Part shown: one piece after another, positions 51,162 to 60,457 of the stretch
Position numbering within the stretch: position 1 is the first letter of the stretch
Layout: each line of letters begins with the position of its first letter
Origin: Streptomyces sp. M92
GTDB taxonomy: Bacteria; Actinomycetota; Actinomycetes; Streptomycetales; Streptomycetaceae
NCBI RefSeq assembly: GCF_028473745.1
Contig: NZ_CP101137.1
Location: 4,092,001-4,156,000, forward strand
Length of the DNA stretch: 64,000 nt
Direction: 5' to 3'
Notes under the pieces: model-generated
Seen by the model: the letters and a program-made list of their open reading frames with translations, nothing else
Databases searched by the model: none
Told to the model about the DNA's origin: nothing
Position numbers and translations under genes: made by a program

Positions 51162-54011
51162 TCACTCCTCCCGCCGGCCCGCCGCCAGTCTGACGATGTC
51201 GACCCGGGAACGGATCCCCAGCTTGCGGTAGACCCGGGTCAGCGTCGCCTCGACGGTCTTGACGCTGACGAACAGGCGGCCGGCGATCTCCCGGTTGGTG
51301 GCGCCCTCCATGACCAGCGCCGCCACCTGACGCTCCATCGAGGCGAGCCCCGCCAGCGCGTCGGGAACGGCGGGCGGCGCCGGGAGCGGCTCGGCCGACC
51401 GGGCCGCGACCGCCGCCTCCACCTGCCGCAGCCAGGGCAGCGCCCGGCAGCGCCGGAACAGCCGTGCCGCCTCGTCGTACGACCCCGTCCCCGTCCCCGT
51501 CCCCGCCCCCGGGGCCCGTCCCGGCCGCTCCGCCCGCAGTTCCGCCAGCGCGAAGGCGGCCCGCGCCTCCTCCAGGCCGTAGCCCAGCCCGGCGAGCCGT
51601 TCCCGCGCCGACGCCAACCGCGTGAGGGCGGACCGGTGTTCGCCGCGCGCCGCCCGCACCAGCGCCTCGGCCCGGTCCAGTACCGCCAGCACACTCCCGC
51701 GCCCCAGCCGCAGCGCGTGCGCGCGCGTGACCTCGATGACGTCCAGGGCCTCGGCCGGCGCCCCGGTCCGCACCAGCGCCTCCGCGAGGTCGCCCTGCCA
51801 CCGGCCCCGCGCCGGGTCCGTGATGCCCGCGCCCGCCTCCAGCTCCCGCACCCGGCACAGCGCCCGCACCGCCCCCTCCGCGTCGCCCGCGACCAGGCTC
51901 GCGTGCCCCAGCGCGGCCAGCGCCCGCGACAGGTACACGGCGTCGCCGTCCTCCTCGGTCCGCCGCACCGCCTCCCGCGCCAGCGTGACCGCCCGCCGCA
52001 CGTCCCCGCCGGCCGCCTCGGCGAGCGCGGCCTGCATCGCGCCCGCGCCCTCCCCGATGCCCGCGTCGCGGGCCAGCGTGAGGCTCTCCCGGGCCAGTTC
52101 CAGAGCCCGGCCGCAGTGCCCGGAGTGCAGCTCGGTCTCGGCCAGGAAGCGTAGGTAGTGGACCTCGCTCTCGGCCATGCCGCGCCGGCGCACCTCGCGC
52201 AGCAGCCCGGTGACGGCGGTGCGCGCCTCGGCCAGCCGGTCGTTCATCACCAGCCACCGGAACCGGGAGGAACCGGCCCCGTTGTGATGGCAGGCCACCC
52301 GCGCGTCCTGCGGCTCCGCCAGGGCCCGCCCGATGGTCGCCGGGGCGCTCGGATGCCCCATCAGCGTCTCGGCCTGCGCCTGGAACGCCAGCGCGAGCAG
52401 CTCGGTGCGCCGGTCCCCGGCCTCGGCCGCCAGCCGGGCGGCGTGCGCGGCCTCCTCGCGGCCCTGCGCGAAGTCGCCCTGCACCACCAGGGAACGCCAG
52501 GCCAGCTGGTAGTGGACCAGGGCGAGCAGGCGCGGGTCGTCGCCCGCGTCGGCGAGGGCCTGCGGGAAGGCGGCGTCGACGTCGCCGATCGCCTGCCCGG
52601 CGGCCTCGATCACCACCATCCAGGCCCGGACCCGCTCGCCGGGCGCGCCGGCCCGGGTCAGCACCTCGCGGGCGACGTCCCGGGCGAGGTCCGGCTCGCC
52701 GGCGGTGATCGCGTCCTCGGCGGCCGTGACCCGGCGCTCGTCCGGGCCCGGCACGCTGTCCGGCGGGGTGTGCCGGGCCGCGAGCAGCCCCAGTGACGCG
52801 GCCACCGACGGCGCTCCGCGGTCCCGGGCCAGCGCGGCGGCCTCGGCCAGCCGGGCCGCCACCTCCGGGTCGGTGCCGGTGGTGGCCAGGGCGAGGTGCC
52901 GGGCGCGTTCGATCGGGTCGGAGGCCGCCGTGGACAGCGCGGCGTGCGCGGCCCGCCGCTCCGGGGCCGGCGCCTCCGCGTACAGCGCGGCCGAGATCAG
53001 CGGGTGCGCGAACCGTACGGCCGGCCCCTCCGAGTCGGTCGCCAGCAGACCCAGCGTCGCCGCCTGCGCCGTCTCGGCCTCGGCGTTCTCCCGGCCGGCC
53101 GCGTGCAGCAGCGCAGGGGTGGGACGGGCGCCGGCGCTCGCGACCAGGAGGGTGCGGCGCGCCTCGTCCGACAGCATCTCCAGGCGGGTCAGGACCAGGG
53201 CGCGCAGCGAGGTCGGCACCGGCAGCGGCTCGCCCGGCCGGGGCGGGGTGGGGCTCTCGGCCAGCGCCCGGCCCAGCTCCAGCGCGAACAGGGGGTTGCC
53301 GCCGCTGGTGCGGTGGATGTCGCGGACCGTGGAGCGGGGCAGGCCCGAGTAGCCCCGCTCGTCGAGCAGCGCCGACACCTGCGCGCGGGTCAGCGGACCG
53401 AGCCGTACCGCACGGGTGTCCGGCGGGGACGCGCGCAGGTGGCGGTCGTACTCCGCGCCCTCCGCCCGGGGCTCCTCGGTGCGCACCGCGCACAGCAGCC
53501 GTACCGGGGTGTCGCCCAGGCGGCGGGCGGCGAAGCCGAGGAGCTCGGCGCTGGCCGGATCCAGCCACTGCAGGTCGTCGGCGACGACCAGCACGGGTCC
53601 CTCGGCGGCGAGGGCGCGCAGCGCGGAGAGCACGGCCAGGCGCAGCGCCAGCCCGTCGCGCTGGAGCGTGGACTCGCCGCGGCCGGTGAGCGCCGACTCC
53701 AGGGCGGTGCGCTGGGCGGCGGGCAGGGCGTCGGACACCTGGTCCAGGACCACGCCCAGGAGGTCGGCGAGGGCGAGGAAGGGGAGGTGGGACTCGGACT
53801 CGGTGGCGGAGCAGCGCAGCACCGTGGGCGTGGTGCGGGCGTGTTCCGCGGCCAGCGTCCGCAGCACGGTCGACTTCCCGATCCCGGCGGGGCCGTGCAG
53901 CAGCACGCTTCCGCCCCGGGCGAGCTGCTCGCGCGCCGCGCCGAACGACTCCTCCCGCCCGATGACCAGGTCGGAACGGCGCCCCGCAGACTCCGCGAAG
54001 TCCCGTCGCAC
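51162..54011 (-). CDS. LAL-type (large ATP-binding LuxR) transcriptional regulator
   Basis: A 949-aa regulator. The AAA/STAND ATPase lies at the N-terminus, with Walker A GPAGIGKST at residues 40-48 and Walker B VLVVADDLQWLDP near 125. A long run of helical TPR-like repeats spans about 350-870. The last 65 residues are a LuxR helix-turn-helix (GLASMERQVAALVMEGATNR, then EIAGRLFVSVKTVEATLTRVYRKLGIRS). The start GTG 54009-54011 is set by GGAGGGAG just upstream; a longer frame to 54047 lacks a ribosome site. LAL proteins often control secondary metabolism or carbon use. The target is unknown; no cluster lies next to it. Confidence 0.92.
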   Translation of the reverse strand: MRRDFAESAGRRSDLVIGREESFGAAREQLARGGSVLLHGPAGIGKSTVLRTLAAEHARTTPTVLRCSATESESHLPFLALADLLGVVLDQVSDALPAAQRTALESALTGRGESTLQRDGLALRLAVLSALRALAAEGPVLVVADDLQWLDPASAELLGFAARRLGDTPVRLLCAVRTEEPRAEGAEYDRHLRASPPDTRAVRLGPLTRAQVSALLDERGYSGLPRSTVRDIHRTSGGNPLFALELGRALAESPTPPRPGEPLPVPTSLRALVLTRLEMLSDEARRTLLVASAGARPTPALLHAAGRENAEAETAQAATLGLLATDSEGPAVRFAHPLISAALYAEAPAPERRAAHAALSTAASDPIERARHLALATTGTDPEVAARLAEAAALARDRGAPSVAASLGLLAARHTPPDSVPGPDERRVTAAEDAITAGEPDLARDVAREVLTRAGAPGERVRAWMVVIEAAGQAIGDVDAAFPQALADAGDDPRLLALVHYQLAWRSLVVQGDFAQGREEAAHAARLAAEAGDRRTELLALAFQAQAETLMGHPSAPATIGRALAEPQDARVACHHNGAGSSRFRWLVMNDRLAEARTAVTGLLREVRRRGMAESEVHYLRFLAETELHSGHCGRALELARESLTLARDAGIGEGAGAMQAALAEAAGGDVRRAVTLAREAVRRTEEDGDAVYLSRALAALGHASLVAGDAEGAVRALCRVRELEAGAGITDPARGRWQGDLAEALVRTGAPAEALDVIEVTRAHALRLGRGSVLAVLDRAEALVRAARGEHRSALTRLASARERLAGLGYGLEEARAAFALAELRAERPGRAPGAGTGTGTGSYDEAARLFRRCRALPWLRQVEAAVAARSAEPLPAPPAVPDALAGLASMERQVAALVMEGATNREIAGRLFVSVKTVEATLTRVYRKLGIRSRVDIVRLAAGRREE

Positions 54012-54159
54012 GGTGACCGCTCCCTCCGCATGTCGTGTCCCGGGCAATGTTAGGCAAACGTCGCGTGCATGACGGCGGGACGACGAGGTGAGGGAAATAA
54101 CAAGGCGGCAAAACCGAGTACGGCGTACGGCGAAGGGGCAGCCAGACGAGCCACGCCGC

Positions 54160-54467
54160 GAACGGCGTTGTCCCGCTGTCCCGCTTCCCTGCCACTCGCC
54201 CCGCCCGGCGCGCGGCAGCGACGGCCTCGCCGCGCGTCCGCGCCCCCAGCTTGCGCATGGTCGAGCGCGGACAGCACTTGACGGTCTCCGGGCCCACCCC
54301 GAGCCGCTCGGCCGCCGCCGCGTTCGTCGCCCCCGCCGCCACGCAGGGCCAGCACGTCCACCTCGCGTGGCGTCAACCGCACCTCGGGCGCGCCGGGCCG
54401 GTCCCGGGCGCCGGCAGCCCGCACGCCCGCAGCGCCGCGTGCGCCTCCCGCGCCTGCTCGTGCTGAT
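54160..54467 (-). pseudogene. truncated, frameshifted LuxR-family regulator
   Basis: Reading leftwards from the edge of the transposon, one frame gives LTPREVDVLAL and, after a shift, another gives AAGATNAAAAERLGVGPETV then STMRKLGARTRGEAVAAARRAG. Joined, these make a typical LuxR/LAL C-terminal helix-turn-helix. The 5' part of the gene is absent, replaced at 54468 by TnpB element copy 2, and at least two frameshifts separate the parts. It is a remnant of a gene broken by that insertion or a related rearrangement. Confidence 0.72.
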
Positions 54468-54565
54468 GGGGAACAGGGGGTCGTCTGTCGAATGCGTGAC
54501 CTGTGGCGGGTGGTCGTCGTTGAGGTGGTGGGCGGGGTGTCGGACGGCTGACTAGGGGGTGCGGG

Positions 54566-56199
54566 ATGGGTGGTCTGCGGGCGCTCGCGGCACCGTTCGT
54601 CGTGCCGGGACCGTCGGGAGTAGCGGTGCGGACCCGGCTCAAGCAGCTCACCGCCAGAGACGTGGAGGTGCTGCGACAGGTCGGCGCACATCTGGGCACG
54701 CCGGCCTCCCGTGACCTCACAGCGCGCTGTCGTGACGGGCTGGACCATGACGCCGGGGCGTGGGCACTGCGTAAGCGGGAATTGACGCCGTTGTCGTCGG
54801 CCCGGTGGGCGGGTGCAATCACCAAGGCGTCGCATGATCAGTGGGCGCTGGCCCGACGCAACGCCCACGCGCACCTTCAGTCGCCGGGGCGGGAGTGCGG
54901 GCCCTGCGCCACCGTCTGTCGCTTCCTGTCTGCGAGAAGGGGCCGAGACGCGGGCCGGGTGGGTATCGCAGTCGGCGGGAGTGGCATGCCAAGGCCCGGC
55001 GCCTGCACGTTCTGGAGGACCGGCTGGCACGGGCACGTGCCGACTGGACGGCCGGGCGGGTGCGTGTGGTGCGCGGTGGCAAACGGCTGGCCCGCACCCG
55101 GCATCACCTGGCGGCTGCCGGGCTCACCGAGAGAGCGTGGCGTGCGCGGTGGGAGGCGGCACGCTGGTTTCCGCAGGCGGACGGGGAGTCCGGGAAGCGG
55201 TTCGGGAACGAGACGGTCCGCATCAGCCCGGACGGTGAGGTCAGCATCCGGCTCCCGGCCCCGCTCGCCCATCTGGCCAACGCGGCGCACGGCCGGTACG
55301 TTCTGACCGGGCGGGTCCGGTTCGCGCACCGGGGGCAGGAGTGGGCCGACCGTGTCGCGGCCAACCGTGCCGTCGCCTACCGCATTCACCATGATGTCTC
55401 CCGTGGTCGCTGGTATGTGGCGGCGTCCTGGCAGAAGCCCGTCACCCGCACCATCCCCCTGGTTGCGGCGCTGGTGGAAGGGGTGGTCGGGGTCGACATG
55501 AACGGCGACCACCTCGCCGCCTGGCGCCTCGACGTCCACGGCAACCCGGTCGGCAACCCGCACCGCTTCACCTACGACCTGACCGGACCGGCAGACCGCC
55601 GCGACGCCCAGGTCCGCCAGGCCCTCACCCGCCTGCTGCACTGGGCCAACTCCTGTGGGGTGAAGGCGATCGCGGTCGAGGATCTGGACTTCACCGCCGA
55701 GAAGACGCGTGAGAAACACGGTGGCAGGAAGCGGTTCAGGCAGCTGGTCTCCGGGATGCCTACCGGACGGCTCCGTGCCCGTCTGACCTCCATGGCCGAC
55801 GCCACCGGCATCGCCGTCATCGCCGTCGACCCCGCCTACACCAGCAAGTGGGGCGCTCAGCACTGGCAGAAGCCCCTCACCAGCTCCACCCGTAGGACTA
55901 CCCGGCACGATGCGGCGAGCATCGCGATCGGGCGACGCGCCCAGGGCTTTCCGGTCCGGCGTCGGACGGCACCGCCCCGCACCCACCGGAGCGATGGATG
56001 CGGGCATCGGACCGTCCAGGCCGACCGGCATGCCCCTGGGCGTGAGGGACCCCGCCCCCGTATCCCCGGACCACGGACACGATCCGTGCCACCGGACACG
56101 GAGCGAACGCGGGCGACCAGGGCACCCAACACCGTTCGGGGTGCCCGCAGTGTGCAGGAGTGGGTCAAAGATCCACTCCTGGCGCTGGTCAGAAACGGT
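54566..56199 (+). pseudogene. TnpB-like gene, frameshifted copy
   Basis: The ATG at 54566 begins as in copy 1 (MGGLRALAAPFVVPGP), but around 54878-54890, within CAGTCGCCGGGGC, one base is missing relative to copy 1, and the frame switches. The RuvC part (VEGVVGVDMNGDHLAAWRL, AIAVEDLDFTAEKT, RHDAASIAIG) is intact in the new frame and continues past the element end to 56274. The cysteine-free PAYTSKWG segment is the same as in copy 1. With the break near residue 105 the full protein cannot be made without frameshifting. Confidence 0.8.
55925..56199 (+). ncRNA. putative omega/reRNA at the right end of copy 2
   Basis: Same right-end block as in copy 1, with GGGCACCC/GGGTGCCC at 56119-56146 and a hairpin with loop CAAAG at 56149-56187. 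The stem differs from copy 1 in sequence but pairs by compensating changes over its central 8 bp. The guide would start near 56200. The transcript may persist and work with the intact TnpB from copy 1. Confidence 0.4.
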
Positions 56200-56270
56200 A
56201 GTGAGACCTGCATCACGGATTACACGATGGCAGCAAGCCGCCCGGCAAGGTCCGGCACGAAGGAGGACAG

Positions 56271-57944
56271 ATGACGACGGCCACGGAGCTGTTCCGCAGC
56301 GCACGGGACTTCCTGCTGGAGCACCGCGAGGACTACACCGCCGCCTACGAGGGCTTCCGGTGGCCCCGGCCCGAGCACTTCAACTGGGCCCTGGACTGGT
56401 TCGACGCCATCGCCGAAGGCAACGGGCGCACCGCGCTGCACATCGTCGAGGAGGACGGAAGCGAGGTCCGCGTCTCCTTCGCCGAGATGTCCGCCCGCTC
56501 GAACCGGGTCGCCAACCGGCTGCGCGAGTGGGGTGTCGGCCCCGGCGACCGCATCCTCGTCATGCTCGGCAACCAGGCCGAACTGTGGGAGACCGCGCTC
56601 GCCGCGATGAAGCTGCGCGCCGTCGTCATCCCGGCCACCCCGCTGCTCGGCCCCGCCGACCTGCGCGACCGCGTCGACCGGGGCCGGGTGCGGCACGTGA
56701 TCGTGCGCTCCGAGGACACCGGCAAGTTCGCCGACGTGCCCGGCGACTACACGCGCGTCGCGGTCGGCGGGACGGCTCAGGCGGGCTGGCGGGCGTACGA
56801 GGAGGTGTACACGGCCTCCGACGCCTTCGCCCCCGACGGCCCCACCGCCGCCGGCGACCCGCTGATGCTGTACTTCACCTCGGGCACCACCGCCCGCCCC
56901 AAGCTGGTCGAGCACACCCACGTCTCGTACCCCGTCGGGCACCTGGCGACCATGTACTGGATCGGGCTCAAGCCCGGCGACGTGCACCTGAACATCTCCT
57001 CGCCCGGCTGGGCCAAGCACGCCTGGTCGAACCTGTTCGCGCCCTGGAACGCCGAGGCGACCGTCTTCCTCCACAACTACACGCGGTTCGACGCGACCCG
57101 CCTGATGGCCGAGATGGACCGGGCGGGCGTCACCACCTTCTGCGCCCCGCCGACCGTGTGGCGGATGCTCATCCAGGCCGACCTGGCGCAGCTCGCCACC
57201 CCGCCCCGCGAGGTCGTCGCCGCCGGCGAGCCGCTGAACCCCGAGGTGATCGAGCAGGTCCGCCGGGTGTGGGGCCGGACCATTCGGGACGGCTTCGGCC
57301 AGACCGAGACCGCCGTCCAGGTCTCCAACAGCCCCGGCCAGGTGCTGAAGACCGGCTCCATGGGCCGCCCCAGCCCCGGCTACCGCGTCGAACTCCTCGA
57401 CCCGGTCACCGGCGCGCCCGGCGCCGCCGAGGGAGAGATCGCCCTGGACCTCGCCGACCGCCCCGTCGGCCTGATGACCGGCTACCACGGCGACCCCGAC
57501 CGCACGGCGGAGGCGATGGCCGGCGGCTACTACCGCACCGGCGACATCGGCGCCCGCGACGAGCACGGCTACCTCACCTACGTGGGCCGGGCCGACGACG
57601 TGTTCAAGGCCAGCGACTACAAGATCAGCCCCTTCGAGCTGGAGAGCGCCCTGCTGGAGCACGAGGCGGTCGCCGAGGCGGCGGTCGTACCGGCCCCGGA
57701 CGAGCTGCGCCTGGCCGTGCCGAAGGCGTACGTCGTGCTGGCGGCGGGCTGGGAGCCGGGCCCCGACACCGCGAAGGTGCTCTTCGAGCACTCCCGGCAG
57801 ACCCTCGCCCCCTACAAGCGGGTGCGGCGCCTGGAGTTCGGCGAGCTGCCGAAGACCGTCTCCGGCAAGATCCGCCGCATCGAACTGCGCGAGGCCACGG
57901 CGGCCGGCTCCCAGGACGAGTACCGCGAGGAGGACTTCCGGTGA
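56271..57944 (+). CDS. AMP-dependent acyl-CoA synthetase (medium-chain/ACSM-like)
   Basis: A 557-aa ANL-family ligase. The P-loop-like A3 motif is LMLYFTSGTTARPKLVEHTH. The A5 region DGFGQTETAVQVSN, the hinge region YRTGDIGARDEHGYLTYVGR and the A10 lysine in LPKTVSGKIRR are all present. Opening with SARDFLLEHREDYTAAYEGFRWPRPEHFNWALDWF, it resembles bacterial acyl-CoA synthetases of the medium-chain or benzoate group. It activates an acid with ATP and CoA. ATG 56271 follows GGAGGAC; its stop overlaps the next gene as GTGA. It lies immediately downstream of TnpB element copy 2, whose insertion may have changed its promoter. Confidence 0.9.
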   Translation: MTTATELFRSARDFLLEHREDYTAAYEGFRWPRPEHFNWALDWFDAIAEGNGRTALHIVEEDGSEVRVSFAEMSARSNRVANRLREWGVGPGDRILVMLGNQAELWETALAAMKLRAVVIPATPLLGPADLRDRVDRGRVRHVIVRSEDTGKFADVPGDYTRVAVGGTAQAGWRAYEEVYTASDAFAPDGPTAAGDPLMLYFTSGTTARPKLVEHTHVSYPVGHLATMYWIGLKPGDVHLNISSPGWAKHAWSNLFAPWNAEATVFLHNYTRFDATRLMAEMDRAGVTTFCAPPTVWRMLIQADLAQLATPPREVVAAGEPLNPEVIEQVRRVWGRTIRDGFGQTETAVQVSNSPGQVLKTGSMGRPSPGYRVELLDPVTGAPGAAEGEIALDLADRPVGLMTGYHGDPDRTAEAMAGGYYRTGDIGARDEHGYLTYVGRADDVFKASDYKISPFELESALLEHEAVAEAAVVPAPDELRLAVPKAYVVLAAGWEPGPDTAKVLFEHSRQTLAPYKRVRRLEFGELPKTVSGKIRRIELREATAAGSQDEYREEDFR

Positions 57945-59548
57945 CCGGACTCTCCTACGCCCACGGCACCAGCACCACACCCCTCCTCGGCGACACTATC
58001 GGCGCCAACCTCGACCGCGCGATCGCCGCCCACCCGGACCGCGAGGCCCTGGTCGACGTACCGTCCGGACGGCGCTGGACCTACGCCGAGTTCGGCGCGG
58101 ACGTCGACGAGGTGGCGCGCGGACTGCTGGCGAAGGGCGTCGCCAAGGGCGACCGGGTCGGCATCTGGGCGGTCAACTGCCCCGAGTGGGTCCTCGTCCA
58201 GTACGCCACCGCCCGCATCGGCGCGATCATGGTGAACGTCAACCCCGCCTACCGGGCGCACGAGCTGGAGTACGTCCTCAAGCAGTCCGGCATCTCCGTG
58301 CTGGTCGCCTCCCTCGCCCACAAGAGCAGCGACTACCGGGCGATCGTGGAGCAGGTCCGCGGCGACTGCCCCGCGCTGCGCGAGACCGTCTACATCGGCG
58401 ACCCGTCCTGGGAGGCGCTGACGGCGGCCGCCGCCTCCGTGCCGCCGGAGCGACTGACCGCGGCGGCGGCCGAGCTGAGCTGCGACGACCCGGTCAACAT
58501 CCAGTACACCTCCGGCACGACAGGCTTCCCCAAGGGCGCCACCCTCTCCCACCACAACATCCTCAACAACGGCTACTGGGTGGGCCGTACGGTCGGCTAC
58601 ACCGAGCAGGACCGGGTGTGCCTTCCCGTCCCCTTCTACCACTGCTTCGGCATGGTCATGGGCAACCTGGGCGCCACCTCCCACGCCGCCTGCATCGTCA
58701 TCCCCGGCCCGTCCTTCGATCCATCCGCCACGCTGGAGGCGGTGCAGCGGGAGCAGTGCACGTCCCTGTACGGCGTGCCGACGATGTTCATCGCGGAGCT
58801 GAACCACCCGGACTTCGCCTCCTGGGACCTCACCTCGCTGCGCACCGGCATCATGGCGGGCTCGCCCTGCCCGGTGGAGGTCATGAAGCGGGTGGTCGCC
58901 GAGATGCACATGGAGCAGGTCTCCATCTGCTACGGCATGACCGAGACCTCCCCGGTCTCCCTCCAGACCCGGATGGACGACGACCTCGAACACCGCACCG
59001 GCACCGTCGGCCGCGTCCTGCCCCACATCGAGGTGAAGGTCGCCGACCCGGTGACCGGGGTGACCGTCCCGCGCGGCGAGGCCGGTGAACTGCGGACCCG
59101 CGGCTACAGCGTGATGCTCGGCTACTGGGACGAGCCCCGGAAGACCGCCGAGGCCATCGACGAGGGCCGCTGGATGCACACCGGGGACCTGGCGGTGATG
59201 CGCGAGGACGGCTACGTCGAGATCGTCGGCCGCATCAAGGACATGATCATCCGGGGTGGCGAGAACATCTACCCCCGCGAGGTCGAGGAGTTCCTCCACG
59301 GCCACCCGAAGATCGCGGACGTCCAGGTCGTCGGCGTACCGCACGAGCGCTACGGCGAGGAGGTGCTGGCCTGCGTCATCCCGCGCGACGCGGCCGACCC
59401 GCTCACCCTGGAGGAACTGCGCGCCTACTGCGCGGACCGGCTGGCCCACTACAAGGTGCCCAGCCGCTTGCAGCTCCTCGACACCTTCCCGATGACCGTC
59501 TCGGGGAAGGTGCGCAAAGTGGAGCTGCGGCAGCGGTACGGAGCGTGA
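57941..59548 (+). CDS. AMP-dependent fatty-acid--CoA ligase
   Basis: A 535-aa ANL ligase. IQYTSGTTGFPKGATLSHHN is the A3 motif, YGMTETSPVSLQTRMDDD the A5, HTGDLAVMREDGYVEIVGRIKDMI the hinge and adenylation core, and MTVSGKVRKVELRQRYG the A10 lysine region. The order and sequence are those of FadD/AMP-CoA synthetase (compare the Alk/LcfA type), which differs enough from its upstream partner to suggest a different acyl substrate. GTG 57941 overlaps the upstream stop by 4 nt, so the two ligases are made in equal amounts. Confidence 0.92.
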   Translation: MTGLSYAHGTSTTPLLGDTIGANLDRAIAAHPDREALVDVPSGRRWTYAEFGADVDEVARGLLAKGVAKGDRVGIWAVNCPEWVLVQYATARIGAIMVNVNPAYRAHELEYVLKQSGISVLVASLAHKSSDYRAIVEQVRGDCPALRETVYIGDPSWEALTAAAASVPPERLTAAAAELSCDDPVNIQYTSGTTGFPKGATLSHHNILNNGYWVGRTVGYTEQDRVCLPVPFYHCFGMVMGNLGATSHAACIVIPGPSFDPSATLEAVQREQCTSLYGVPTMFIAELNHPDFASWDLTSLRTGIMAGSPCPVEVMKRVVAEMHMEQVSICYGMTETSPVSLQTRMDDDLEHRTGTVGRVLPHIEVKVADPVTGVTVPRGEAGELRTRGYSVMLGYWDEPRKTAEAIDEGRWMHTGDLAVMREDGYVEIVGRIKDMIIRGGENIYPREVEEFLHGHPKIADVQVVGVPHERYGEEVLACVIPRDAADPLTLEELRAYCADRLAHYKVPSRLQLLDTFPMTVSGKVRKVELRQRYGA

Positions 59549-59738
59549 GGCACAAGGTCCCGGTTCGCCCGCTGATCTCCGCGATCAGCCAGTTTGATCA
59601 GATGGACAGGGGCGCGAACTGTTGTTTGGATGAGGTGAGTTGATAACCCAAGGCGCCGTGTGGGGGGTGCGTCCTGGGTTCGCCGTGCCAGCGGATTCAG
59701 TCATCCCTCCGGAGGCGCCTGCGTAGTTAGGACGTGCT

Positions 59739-60245
59739 GTGAGACCTATCGCTCGCACCGGTGTGGCTGTCTGCCTGGCGACCGCCGCCGTCGTCGCCTG
59801 GTCCGCCTCCTCCTCCTCGGCCGAGCCGTCGCCGTCCGTGGCCACGACCGTCGCGGACGAGGCCCCCGGTTACGCGGTCGAAGACTTCAACTACCCCGGA
59901 GCCGACCGGATCCAGCAGGAGCAGGGCATCGTCCTCAAGCGGGGCGACGGACACATCGTGCTCGCCGAGTGCGGCAGTGAAGAAGGCCTGATGGAGCTGT
60001 GGGTGCGCTATCGCGCGGAGCACGTCTGCTTCCGTGTCACCGGGGACAGCGGCTACCTCAGCGTGGAGATCCCCGCGGTGTACGGCATCAAGGGCGCGGC
60101 GAACCAGTCCGCCGACGTGAAGATGACCGTCGACGACGAAGAGTCGCACTACGACGTCCCCGCCGGCACGCTGACGAACGTGGGCGAGACCGCAGATCCC
60201 GAGGGCCGTGACCACATGCTTCTGGAGATCACCACCAGCAAGTAG
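59739..60245 (+). CDS. secreted protein of unknown function
   Basis: A 168-aa protein. The signal peptide is MRPIARTGVAVCLATAAVVA then WSASSSSAE, cleaved near residue 28. The mature part is acidic, with one central disulfide pair candidate (AECGSEEGLM and EHVCFRV) and a C-terminal beta-rich region that fits a small extracellular binding domain. No family recognised. GTG 59739 follows AGGA at an 8-nt distance. The upstream gap 59549-59738 contains CTGATC/GATCAG at 59571-59587, a hairpin that may terminate the ligase operon. It precedes the large ALF-repeat gene on the same strand. Confidence 0.72.
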   Translation: MRPIARTGVAVCLATAAVVAWSASSSSAEPSPSVATTVADEAPGYAVEDFNYPGADRIQQEQGIVLKRGDGHIVLAECGSEEGLMELWVRYRAEHVCFRVTGDSGYLSVEIPAVYGIKGAANQSADVKMTVDDEESHYDVPAGTLTNVGETADPEGRDHMLLEITTSK

Positions 60246-60457
60246 GCCGCGCCGCCCGCAGTCGTCCTGCCGGGACGCCGTTGTCGGCCGGTGATCCGGT
60301 CACAGCGGGCCGTGCCTGTTCGAACACGTCCGGTCGAGACCGATCAGGGCCTCTGCGCGCCGTCGCGTCAGTCCCGCATTCCGTTTTCCCATTCACCGCC
60401 GGCGGCGTCCCTGCGTGCCCGGATGCCGCCGGCTGCCGAACGATCGGGAGTCGATTC

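Larger units (their letters stand above)
54468..56199 (+). mobile_element. IS605/IS1341-type TnpB-only element, copy 2
   Basis: Homologous to the element at 25238-26968 over its whole length. The left side starts at GGGGAAC (54468), directly after CTGAT, and the right side ends after AGAAACGGT (56199). The first half of the element has drifted most; the last 275 bp are almost identical to copy 1. The right-end hairpin here is AGGAGTGG/CCACTCCT. No tnpA is present. Confidence 0.75.

Noticed and set aside
54841..56274. Second TnpB frame as an independent gene with its own start
   Set aside because: Aligned with copy 1 it is the continuation of the frame opened at 54566 after one missing base.
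56271..59548. Adenylation domains of a peptide synthetase cluster
   Set aside because: Both are stand-alone CoA ligases with C-terminal Lys motifs; no carrier or condensation domain nearby.
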